64,000 bases of DNA, taken from Sabellastarte sp. h YS-2021 (taxonomy: Eukaryota; Annelida; Polychaeta; Sabellida; Sabellidae). Positions 32,870 to 40,930 of the stretch are shown piece by piece. A program made the translations under genes and the position numbers. The notes under the pieces were generated by a model, which did not search any database, was not told where the DNA came from, and saw only the letters and a program-made list of their open reading frames with translations. Within the stretch, counting starts at the first letter, position 1; every line of letters starts with the position of its first letter. The stretch covers positions 57,394,255 through 57,458,254 of the forward strand of contig OZ024933.1 of assembly GCA_964017235.1 (NCBI GenBank), written 5' to 3'.

Positions 32870-33676
32870 TGAAATTATATGGCTTATAACTCTGAAACTA
32901 TTGCATTTACAGTATTTTGTTCTAATATGTTGTTCAGCTACTTTCTCCACAGCTACAACATGGTCAGTAGTTTGGAAGTGTATCTCCATAGCTAAGTGAG
33001 TAATAGCTACTTTCTCAATTTTTAATTATAACCATAATGAGTAAATGGCTTATATCTTCATAAGTATTGCAGCTACACAATTTTGTTCCAATATGTTGTT
33101 CAGCTACTTTCTCCACAGCTACAACATGGTCAGTAGTTTGCAAGTGTATCGCCATAGCTAAGTGAGTAATGGCTACTTTTCCAATTTTTAATGATAACCA
33201 TAATGAGTAAATGGCTTATATCTTCAAAAGTATTGCAGCTACACAATTTTGTTCCAATATGTTGTTCGGCTACTTTCTCCTCTGCTACAACATGGTCAGT
33301 AGTTTGGAAGTGTATCTCCGTAGCTAAGTGAGTAATAGCTACTTTTTCAGTTTTTAATGATAACCATAATGAGTAAATGGCTTATATCTTCAAAAGTATT
33401 GCAGCTACACAATTTTGTTCCAATATGTTGTTCAGCTACTTTCTCCACTGCTACAACATGGCCAGTGGTTTGGAAGTGTATCTCTATAGCTAAGTGAGTA
33501 ATAGCTATTTTTTCAATTTTTAATGATAACCATAATGAGTAAATTGCTTATATCTTCAAAAGTATTGCAGCTACACAATTTCTCTCAAATATGTTGTTCA
33601 TGTACTTTTTTGTGAACTGTAACATATTTAAGTTTCACAACTGTTGCTCAATGTACAAGTGAGTAATGGCTACTTT
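32870..33676 (+). repeat. 166-bp tandem repeat, about 4.5 units
   Basis: ACCATAATGAGTAAATGGC recurs at 33031, 33197, 33363 and 33529, spacing exactly 166 bp. Units carry GTATTGCAGCTACACAATTT, ATATGTTGTTCAGCTAC, CTACAACATGGTCAGTA and AAGTGAGTAATAGCTAC. The family is clearly related to the 155-bp and 133-bp satellites. The array is cut at 33677 by DIRS B. Confidence 0.92.
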
Positions 33677-33858
33677 TTTATTGCATAAAAACGTACTTAC
33701 ATAATCCCAACAAATGCTTACGTGACCTACCGTTTGGTCAAGGACACAGACAATGTGTCTCGCCATGTTTTTTCTACTGAAAGTACACACGTAAACCCCA
33801 GGGGGCACCTGCTGGAGGTTATATCTCCACTGTAAGTTGCCATTCTAATTTTGACCGC
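33677..33858 (+). repeat. DIRS B left inverted terminal repeat
   Basis: It runs from TATTGCATAAAAACG to GCCATTCTAATTTTGAC. From TACTTACATAATCCCAAC onward it is the near-perfect reverse complement of 39569-39760. Confidence 0.93.
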
Positions 33859-33867
33859 CGTGAAGTG

Positions 33868-34413
33868 TAGTATAGGGATTGATGCTCGATCTTTCAATAT
33901 CGATCGATCATCCCACAGAACTGCCGATATCGACACACACTACCAGCATTTCAATATCGAAATAACATACAACAAACACAAAAATTATTTAAAAAATGGC
34001 AATTTTACTGCTTAAATGCATATTTATTGTATAAAATCTTTAAAAGGCACATTTACAACTGAAACAAAACGGGGTCAAGTCTGGCGCCATCTTTGTTTAC
34101 ATTGCCAGTGACCTACTTCCTGTTTCACGGAAGGGATACAAAACCTGACAGCTAGTGCACAGGAAAGCAAGAATACTCTTGTTTAATGTACGTTTTGTTC
34201 ATTTTATTTAATTTTATATTGCAGAAATATATTTTTGATGTATAAGTAGTATCTTTTGATATTTTCGTGAATTTATATGTGCACGTTTTCAAAGAACCTC
34301 TATTATCGCCCACGGCTTATGTTAACGGTCCCGATATTGAAATATCGATCGATCCATAACCCTAAATTTTCATTCGATATCGATCCTCAACATGGGTCTC
34401 GATCCCTATACTA
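33868..34413. mobile_element. 546-bp hAT-type MITE inside DIRS B
   Basis: The ends TAGTATAGGGAT and ATCCCTATACTA are inverted. GTGAAGTG is directly repeated outside them (33860-33867 and 34414-34421), an 8-bp duplication of hAT type. The subterminal regions are rich in ATCGAT (CAATATCGATCGATCATC on the left, AAATATCGATCGATCCAT on the right). There is no coding capacity. It lies in the 5' leader of DIRS B and contributes an upstream ATG to ORF1. Confidence 0.92.
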
Positions 34414-34448
34414 GTGAAGTGCACACACGTTCTTTTGTACGATTCAAG

Positions 34449-35990
34449 ATGTCCGAAAAACAAAGGAAATGTTCAGTTTTCTTGGGTGATATGCTTCCAT
34501 GGGATAATCACCAAGCTTGTTTAAAATGCAGAAACGACAAGAAGGGAAAAGACAAGTGTATTGTGAGTAAAGAATCTGATTGCTCTATTTGTGCTGGGGC
34601 CTTAAAAATTCCACACAAAAGAAAAGCTTCCAAGTCCAAAAGTTCTGAGAAGTTTGATGACTCTCTCTTGGATGAACCAACACCTTCAAAATCTTCACAG
34701 CCTTCTACTTCCAAACCTGATTCCTCGCTTCAAGACATGATTAAAGCTATGAATAATCAGTTGGCTTCCTTGGCTTCCCAGTTTGAAGAGTTCAAACGCA
34801 GTGACAAACCTTCAGCCTCTAAGAACAGTCTTCCTCTCTGTCAGGAGCAGGGTATGAGTGCCCCTGTCTCCCAGACGAGAACTCAGCCTTCAGAAGGAGA
34901 GCTATCTGATGAGGACTCCTCTTTGCCTGCCAGCAAGAGACACAGATCTAAGTCTCCTCAAGGGGATGCAGACTCTCATTCACAGGAGTTAGATCCCTCT
35001 TATGTTGAGATGCTCAATGCCATCAGAGGTCTACTGGATCTGGAGGTACCACAAGTGGAGTGCCTTGTGGCCCCTTCTGCTTTTTCCAAGAAACCCTCCA
35101 AGCAGGTGGTGAGGAAACAAAATTTGGCTTTACCTCCTGTCCAAGATATTCAGTCCATGTGGGACTACAGGTTTAGGAAGGCCTCTGGAACCTCAGTCAA
35201 AGACAAATCCAGCTCTGAATCATTGTCCCAGGGACAGTTTTTGGCCTTTGAGAGGCCCGACATGATCTACTACACTACCTCTCCACAAAATACGCCTTTG
35301 AAAGCTCCTAAACTACCTGACTCCTACTTCAACATAGCTAGAGTGAAATCATTGTCAAATTCCATCACTGTACCTTCCAAACAACATATTGTTCAAGAGA
35401 CAGTTTGCAGGGAAAATGTTCAAATTTTGGGCCATGTAGTGTGGTTTAAAATGGCTATAGAGGAGCTCAACAACAGAATCCAGGAGTTGGCTACTGAAAT
35501 TAGAGGGTCTGAAGATCTGGATACAGTCAAGGAGTCAGCAGACCTCATGATAAAATATTCTCAGCTACAGGCTTCAGTTACCTCCTCTCTGGAGATAGCC
35601 CTGGATACGGTCCTCAAACAAAACATGACTCTGGCATGCAATATGCTCCTTCAAAGGAGGGATAGCTTATTGAAGGACTGCAGCTCAAAATTAGGTCCAA
35701 AAGACTTGGCAAGCTTGCGTACAGACCATTTTGACCAACAGGAGGTCTTCAACTCGGATATTTTATCCCAGGTTGAGGATAACATGATCAAAAGATTGTC
35801 AATAATGAAGGAATCTGATTCCAAGTCATACAGAGACTCTGTGAAGAATTTCGATTTCGGGAGGTCTTCACATCCAAAGCCCTCACAGGAAGGTAACAGA
35901 TCGTTTCGTGACAAACGAACGCAGCCAAACACCTATAACCACTTCTCTGCGCGCGCATCGCGAGGAGGCAGAGGCGGAAAGAGGAAGTGA
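34449..35990 (+). CDS. DIRS B ORF1, Gag-like protein
   Basis: 513 codons from the ATG at 34449. An upstream in-frame ATG at 34392 exists but lies inside the hAT insertion, so I take 34449 (MSEKQRKCSVFLGDMLPW) as the original start. The N-terminus has paired cysteines (CLKCRNDKKGKDKC, then DCSIC; residues about 23-50), shared with ORF1 of DIRS A and suggestive of a zinc-binding head. A Ser/Lys/Pro-rich stretch and a predicted coiled coil (MIKAMNNQLASLASQFEEFK) follow. Then comes a helical middle and a basic, Arg/Gly-rich end (ASRGGRGGKRK), likely for nucleic-acid binding. It overlaps ORF2 by 83 bp in another frame. Its role is inferred from position: packaging of element RNA. Confidence 0.85.
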   Translation: MSEKQRKCSVFLGDMLPWDNHQACLKCRNDKKGKDKCIVSKESDCSICAGALKIPHKRKASKSKSSEKFDDSLLDEPTPSKSSQPSTSKPDSSLQDMIKAMNNQLASLASQFEEFKRSDKPSASKNSLPLCQEQGMSAPVSQTRTQPSEGELSDEDSSLPASKRHRSKSPQGDADSHSQELDPSYVEMLNAIRGLLDLEVPQVECLVAPSAFSKKPSKQVVRKQNLALPPVQDIQSMWDYRFRKASGTSVKDKSSSESLSQGQFLAFERPDMIYYTTSPQNTPLKAPKLPDSYFNIARVKSLSNSITVPSKQHIVQETVCRENVQILGHVVWFKMAIEELNNRIQELATEIRGSEDLDTVKESADLMIKYSQLQASVTSSLEIALDTVLKQNMTLACNMLLQRRDSLLKDCSSKLGPKDLASLRTDHFDQQEVFNSDILSQVEDNMIKRLSIMKESDSKSYRDSVKNFDFGRSSHPKPSQEGNRSFRDKRTQPNTYNHFSARASRGGRGGKRK

Positions 35991-38031
35991 CTTTCCAGGG
36001 ACAAGATTGCAGGATTTTTGGCAGGTATGGGCAAAAAATCAAGCACATCCCAGAGTAGTAAGTTTACTACAACATGGTTATCGCCTAGACTTCAAAATTC
36101 TACCCAAATTATCGAAAATTCCGCTCATTTTGAGCAAATATCACAACAAAAACAAAGATGGCGCTCTACACGAAGCAGTTCAGGCCATGCTTGCAAAAAA
36201 GGCAATAACTCATGTCAGGAAACCTTCTACTCTGGGATATTACAGCAGACTGTTTCTGGTACCCAAACCCATGAAAAGGTGGAGACCAGTGATAGATTTA
36301 AGTATGTTAAACAACCATTTACATGTACCGACATTCAAAATGGAAACAGCCGAATCTATCAGGAAGTCGATTCGACAGGGGGAGTGGGTCACCTCGATAG
36401 ACCTCACAGACGCTTATTTTCATGTTCCAATTCACCCACAATCTCAAAAATATCTGAGATTTCAAACGAAAAAAGGGGTTTTCCAATTTCAGGCTCTCCC
36501 TTTTGGTGTCGCAACAGCTCCCCTAGAGTTTACTCGCATTGTGAAAGAGGTAAAACTCATAGCTCAAGCCAGGAACCTCAGAATCCATCAATATCTGGAC
36601 GACTGGCTTCTTCGGTCACCAACAAAAGATCAATGTCTCAAAGATTCGGAAAAATTAGTGAAATTGGTCCAAGAACTAGGCTGGCTCATCAATTTCCAAA
36701 AATCGGAATTGGTTCCCACACAAAATCTAGATTTTCTGGGTTATCACTTCGATCTTCACAGGGGTCTGGTTTTTCCAACCCAAAAGAAACTCGATCGGTT
36801 GAAAGTTCACACTGTTTCCATCAGAAAGTCATTAGTCTTGACTCCAAGAAAGCTCATGTCACTCATAGGGACATTAGCTTCCTTAGAAAAAACAGTACCT
36901 CTAGGAAGGTTGCACATGAGACCTTTTCAGTGGTACCTAAGGTCAAACTGGAAGTTTCCCCAGTCACTGGACAAAAACATTCCAGTAACAAGGAATTTCC
37001 TCAATTATCTCAAATGGTGGGAGGATCTACAAAATCTTATGGCAGGTTCTCCCCTCCATCCTCATGTTCACAGTACTTTGGTGTTCACAGATGCCTCCCA
37101 AAAAGGCTGGGGAGCTCACTTGAACGAAATAGTCCTCAGTGGCCTCTGGTCAAACAAGGAGGCTCAGCTTCACATCAACGTATTGGAGCTGAAAGCTGTT
37201 CTTCTGGCCCTAAAGGGGTTTCAGGAGCACTTGCAAGGTCAAAGCGTGCTCATCTGTTCAGACAACAGTACAGTAGTATCTTATCTGAACAAAGAAGGAG
37301 GCACACATTCCATAGAAATGTGTGCTCTTATCTGGAGAATTCTTGCATTCACAAATTCCAGAAGAATCCAGATAAGGGCAAGACACGTACCTGGATCCCT
37401 AAATGTCATAGCAGACTCTCTATCACGAAGGGACAAGGTCATACAGACGGAGTGGTCACTTCACCAACAGATATTCAACCAAATTTGCAAAGTTTGGCAC
37501 ACACCAATGGTAGATCTATTTGCAACTCATCTAAATTACAAACTTCCAATTTATGTATCTCCTGTCCCAGACAAAAAGGCTTGGAAAATAGATGCATTGA
37601 ATATCTGTTGGGAAGGCCTAGACGGCTATGTCTTCTGTCCAGTAGCCATCCTGCCACAAGTAATTCAAAAAATAATAACATACCCATGCAGGATGATAGT
37701 ACTGGCTCCAGGGTGGCCAGGGATGCCATGGTTTTGGGATCTGGTGGATCTCTCGACCAGGGTACCCCTACAGCTCCCTCACTGGAAGACACTTCTGAAA
37801 CAGCCACATTCCAACAGGTTCCACAACAACGTGGAGTACCTGAATCTACATGTGTGGCTTCTGGATTCCAGGAATCCAATTCTGGAAGATTCTCATCTGA
37901 GGTGGCAGAAAGAATTAAGGCACCTCAGAGGGAATCCTCAAGAAAAGACTATCAATCAAGGTGGACCATTTATGGGCAATGGTGCACAGAGAATAAGGTG
38001 GACATCACCTCAACAGCTGTTCCCCAGGTAG
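35908..38031 (+). CDS. DIRS B ORF2, reverse transcriptase-RNase H and post-RNase H domain
   Basis: About 707 codons open in the +1 frame relative to ORF1. Reverse transcriptase: RLQDFWQVWAKN near residue 33, KRWRPVIDLSMLNNHL, TSIDLTDAYFHVPI (catalytic Asp), FQALPFGVATAPLEF and IHQYLDDWLLRS (YLDD, about residue 229). RNase H: VFTDASQKGWGAHL (about 393), VLELKAVLLAL, ICSDNSTVVSYLN and NVIADSLSRR (about 501), so all four acidic residues are present. A third domain, about 530-620 (MVDLFATHLNYKLPIYVSP, VLAPGWPGMPWFWDL), is conserved in DIRS elements and has been likened to Dam-type methyltransferases. The open frame begins at GTG and has no ATG before the conserved RT start, so expression may need frameshifting from ORF1 or another unusual start. 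Confidence 0.93.
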   Translation: MTNERSQTPITTSLRAHREEAEAERGSDFPGTRLQDFWQVWAKNQAHPRVVSLLQHGYRLDFKILPKLSKIPLILSKYHNKNKDGALHEAVQAMLAKKAITHVRKPSTLGYYSRLFLVPKPMKRWRPVIDLSMLNNHLHVPTFKMETAESIRKSIRQGEWVTSIDLTDAYFHVPIHPQSQKYLRFQTKKGVFQFQALPFGVATAPLEFTRIVKEVKLIAQARNLRIHQYLDDWLLRSPTKDQCLKDSEKLVKLVQELGWLINFQKSELVPTQNLDFLGYHFDLHRGLVFPTQKKLDRLKVHTVSIRKSLVLTPRKLMSLIGTLASLEKTVPLGRLHMRPFQWYLRSNWKFPQSLDKNIPVTRNFLNYLKWWEDLQNLMAGSPLHPHVHSTLVFTDASQKGWGAHLNEIVLSGLWSNKEAQLHINVLELKAVLLALKGFQEHLQGQSVLICSDNSTVVSYLNKEGGTHSIEMCALIWRILAFTNSRRIQIRARHVPGSLNVIADSLSRRDKVIQTEWSLHQQIFNQICKVWHTPMVDLFATHLNYKLPIYVSPVPDKKAWKIDALNICWEGLDGYVFCPVAILPQVIQKIITYPCRMIVLAPGWPGMPWFWDLVDLSTRVPLQLPHWKTLLKQPHSNRFHNNVEYLNLHVWLLDSRNPILEDSHLRWQKELRHLRGNPQEKTINQGGPFMGNGAQRIRWTSPQQLFPR

Positions 38032-38927
38032 CAGAATTTTTAAACTACCTGTTCACAGTCAAAAATCTCAAACCAGCTACAATCACTGGTTACAGAACAG
38101 CAATTGCTGATGCTTTGGGTTCACAGGGTGAATTCATTTCAAAAAGTCTAGAACTGAATAGACTTATTGCCAGCTTCACCAGGGATAGACCTAAACCAAA
38201 TAGGTCCATACCTACATGGGACCTCTCATTGGTCCTCTTAGGTTTGACAAAACCTCCCTTTGAGCCTTTGTCAGAGGCTCCTTTGAAGTGGCTAACTTAC
38301 AAGACAGTGTTCCTGTTGGCTTTAGCCTCAGGTAAAAGAAGGAGTGAGATCCATGCATGGACTCACTCTTCTGTCTCTTCAAGGAGAAATTGGTCAGAAG
38401 TTACTGTTTCTCCTTCTCCAGCATTCCTGGCCAAAAACCAGTTGGCTTCGGATGGCCCTGATTCCATTAAACCAGTAGTTATACCAGCTCTTACTACCAT
38501 GTTGGACAGTTCACTGGTGGAGGACAAGTCACTTTGTCCAGTTAGGGCCCTCAAGGTCTATTTAGAGAAGACCAAATCCATGAGAAAGGGCAAGGCCCTG
38601 CTCTTTGTATCCCTTAGGGAGGGTTATTCTAAGGATATCACAAGAATAACCATTTCCCAGTGGATCAAACACACCATTCAAACTTGCTATCAGTCTTCAG
38701 ATACGGCTGATCAACAGGTCACTCAGGTTAGAGCTCATGATGTTAGAGCTATGGCTGCATCACTTGCATTTAAAGGAGGTATCTCTTTAGAGCAGGTCTT
38801 GAGCTCCTGTTACTGGAAATCCCACAATACCTTTACAAACTTTTATTTGAAGGATATTTGCTGGGAAAATGATGATATCTTTAAGTTAGGTCCCATTGTG
38901 TCTGCACAGCATATAGTGAACAATTGA
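36018..38927 (+). CDS. DIRS B ORF3, tyrosine recombinase (long overlapping frame)
   Basis: A 969-codon frame in the same phase as ORF1. Its recognisable protein is the last third, from about 37890 (SSEVAERIKAPQRESSRKDY). This is a core-binding domain with YQSRWTIYGQWC and ITGYRTAIADALG, followed by the catalytic domain. The catalytic residues of tyrosine recombinases are present in order: Arg in SGKRRSEIH (about residue 772), His-x2-Arg in RAHDVRAMAAS (about 907), Trp in CYWKSHN (about 933) and the nucleophile Tyr in FTNFYLKD (about 942). The upstream 620 codons lie over the RT-RNase H gene in another frame, Ser-rich and without known domains. Extensive overlap of these two frames is known for DIRS-1 elements. 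The enzyme would integrate the circular DNA copy. Confidence 0.9.
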   Translation: MAGMGKKSSTSQSSKFTTTWLSPRLQNSTQIIENSAHFEQISQQKQRWRSTRSSSGHACKKGNNSCQETFYSGILQQTVSGTQTHEKVETSDRFKYVKQPFTCTDIQNGNSRIYQEVDSTGGVGHLDRPHRRLFSCSNSPTISKISEISNEKRGFPISGSPFWCRNSSPRVYSHCERGKTHSSSQEPQNPSISGRLASSVTNKRSMSQRFGKISEIGPRTRLAHQFPKIGIGSHTKSRFSGLSLRSSQGSGFSNPKETRSVESSHCFHQKVISLDSKKAHVTHRDISFLRKNSTSRKVAHETFSVVPKVKLEVSPVTGQKHSSNKEFPQLSQMVGGSTKSYGRFSPPSSCSQYFGVHRCLPKRLGSSLERNSPQWPLVKQGGSASHQRIGAESCSSGPKGVSGALARSKRAHLFRQQYSSILSEQRRRHTFHRNVCSYLENSCIHKFQKNPDKGKTRTWIPKCHSRLSITKGQGHTDGVVTSPTDIQPNLQSLAHTNGRSICNSSKLQTSNLCISCPRQKGLENRCIEYLLGRPRRLCLLSSSHPATSNSKNNNIPMQDDSTGSRVARDAMVLGSGGSLDQGTPTAPSLEDTSETATFQQVPQQRGVPESTCVASGFQESNSGRFSSEVAERIKAPQRESSRKDYQSRWTIYGQWCTENKVDITSTAVPQVAEFLNYLFTVKNLKPATITGYRTAIADALGSQGEFISKSLELNRLIASFTRDRPKPNRSIPTWDLSLVLLGLTKPPFEPLSEAPLKWLTYKTVFLLALASGKRRSEIHAWTHSSVSSRRNWSEVTVSPSPAFLAKNQLASDGPDSIKPVVIPALTTMLDSSLVEDKSLCPVRALKVYLEKTKSMRKGKALLFVSLREGYSKDITRITISQWIKHTIQTCYQSSDTADQQVTQVRAHDVRAMAASLAFKGGISLEQVLSSCYWKSHNTFTNFYLKDICWENDDIFKLGPIVSAQHIVNN

Positions 38928-39418
38928 GACTTAATAGTTTAATCAGTCTTTATTTTTTCAGGATATATGGAATTGGACTGGAATGTAGTAGGACTTTGAT
39001 TTTTGAACACGACTATGGATAAGATTTCATGTTATGACTGCTTGGCTTGAAGGACAGCTGCACTCTGACTGCTGGAGTTTTATTCAACTGGGCACAGCTG
39101 ACCTTTGACCCCTGCACATTTATACAGATACGGTGACGGGATTCATAAATATCATACTATGTATAGTACAACATGCTGCTTTCAAAAGTGGGTGAGTACT
39201 TTGCAGTTACTTTATTACAACTACTTTTTCACTTTATCAGTACTTGTAATAACAATAATATAATTACAGTTTTAACTATATGTACTATGTTACAGTTGTT
39301 TGTAGTATAACATATGGTGTCTATGCATTTTTTGTATCTGTATAACCTCAAGAACTCTCCTATAGCACTTGACAGTCCTCAGAAGTCTACCCACCATGGA
39401 CCTCAGGGCTGTATTCAA

Positions 39419-39521
39419 GCATTTGTTGGGATTATGTAAGTACGTTTTTATGCAATAAAATTGGTTAATTTTATTGTAATTGGAATTTTTATAAATAAAA
39501 ATACTTACATAATCCCAACAA
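39419..39521 (+). repeat. DIRS B internal complementary region
   Basis: GCATTTGTTGGGATTATGTA followed by AGTACGTTTTTATGCAATAA is the complement of the left end. Adjacent to it, TTATTGTAATTGGAATTTTT and ATAAATAAAAATACTTACAT are the complement of the right end. The two outer ends therefore meet here head to head, as required for closing a DIRS circle. Confidence 0.92.
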
Positions 39522-39568
39522 GGAGAGTCCCACCCTCCTCCCCTCTACCATCTTCTGAGGGGTAGGGT

Positions 39569-39772
39569 CAAAATTTTAAGAATGGCAACTTACAGTGGAG
39601 ATATAACCTCCAGCAGGTGCCCCCTGGGGTTTACGTGTGTACTTTCAGTAGAAAAAACATGGCGAGACACATTGTCTGTGTCCTTGACCGAACGGTAGGT
39701 CACGTAAGCATTTGTTGGGATTATGTAAGTATTTTTATTTATAAAAATTCCAATTACAATAAAATTAACCAA
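39569..39772 (+). repeat. DIRS B right inverted terminal repeat
   Basis: Near-perfect reverse complement of the left repeat over about 165 bp, plus an AT-rich outer tail (TTATTTATAAAAATTCCAAT) that is mirrored in the internal complementary region. Confidence 0.93.
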
Positions 39773-40930
39773 ATTGCTACTTTTAGTGAAAATGTGAAAA
39801 ATCAGAAATATCTCTCAAACTGTAAGATATAGAGCAATTTCGAGCAAATTTTTGACCCACAGGGTAGTACTAGAGTATCCTATTGCTAAGGGGGAAAAAG
39901 TTTGGTGAACTTTGGCCTACTTTTGAGTGAGTAATAGCGCTTTTACCTAAGATAATTATATGACTTATAACTGTCAATGAGTAAATGGCTTATATCTTCA
40001 AAAGTATTGCAGCTACACAATTTTGTTCCAATATGATGTTCAGCTACTTTCTCCACAGCTACAACATGGTCAGTAATTTGGAAGTGTATCTCCATAGCTA
40101 AGTGAGTAATAGCTACTTTTTCAATTTTAATGATAACCATAATGAGTAAATGGCTTATATCTTCAAAAGTATTTCAGCTACACAATTTCTCTCAAATATG
40201 TTATTCATGTACTTTTTTGTGAACTGTAACATATTTAAGTTTCACAACTGTTGCTCGATGTACAAGTGAGTAATGGCTACTTTATTGCTACTTTTAGTGA
40301 AAATGTGAAAAATCAGAAATATCTCTCAAACCGTAAGATATAGAGCAATTTCGAGCAAAATTTTGACCCACAGGGTAGTACTAGAGTACCCTATTGCTAA
40401 CGGGGGAATGGTTTGGTGAACTTTGGCCTACTTTTGAGTGAGTAATAGCGCTTTTACCTAATATAATTATATGACTTTTAACTGTCAATGAGTAAATGGC
40501 TTATATCTTCAAAAGTATTGCAGCTACACAATTTTGTTCCAATATGATGTTCAGCTACTTTCTCCACAGCTACAACATGGTCAGTAATTTGGAAGTGTAT
40601 CTCCATAGCTAAGTGAGTAATAGCTACTTTTTCAATTTTTAATGATAACCATAATGAGTAAATGGCTTATATCTTCAAAAGTATTGCAGCTGCACAATTT
40701 CTCTCAAATATGTTGTTCATGTACTTTTTTGTGAACTGTAACATATTTAAGTTTCACAACTGTTGCTCAATGTACAAGTGAGTAATGGCTACTTTATTGC
40801 TACTTTTAGTGAAAATGTGAAAAATCAGAAATATCTCTCAAACTGTAAGAGATAGAGAAATTTCGAGCAAATTTTTGAACCACAGGGTAGTACTAGAGTA
40901 TCCTATGCTAAGGGGAAAATGGTTTGGTGA
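39773..40930 (+). repeat. 511-bp composite tandem unit, about 2.3 copies
   Basis: ATTGCTACTTTTAGTGAAAA starts at 39773, 40284 and 40796. Each unit joins a segment like the 151-bp family (AGATATAGAGCAATTTCGAG, GGGTAGTACTAGAGTA) to segments of the 166-bp family (GTATTGCAGCTACACAATTT, AAGTGAGTAATAGCTAC). Confidence 0.92.

Larger units (their letters stand above)
33677..39772 (+). mobile_element. DIRS-like retrotransposon B, long open frames
   Basis: It is a 6.1-kb element with inverted terminal repeats (33677-33858 and 39569-39772), an internal complementary region (39419-39521) and three long open frames (Gag, RT-RNase H, tyrosine recombinase). The boundaries are fixed by two uninterrupted copies of the surrounding repeat. 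At 40284 and 40796 the text runs GGCTACTTTATTGCTACTTT, and the element sits exactly between GGCTACTTT and ATTGCTAC. No target duplication is seen, as usual for elements that integrate by a tyrosine recombinase. It contains a 546-bp hAT-type insertion in its 5' leader. It has the same strand as the host gene. Confidence 0.95.

Noticed and set aside
37500..37780. A separate host methyltransferase gene
   Set aside because: The domain is in frame with RT-RNase H of DIRS B and also present in DIRS A, so it belongs to the element. Its enzymatic role is unproven.
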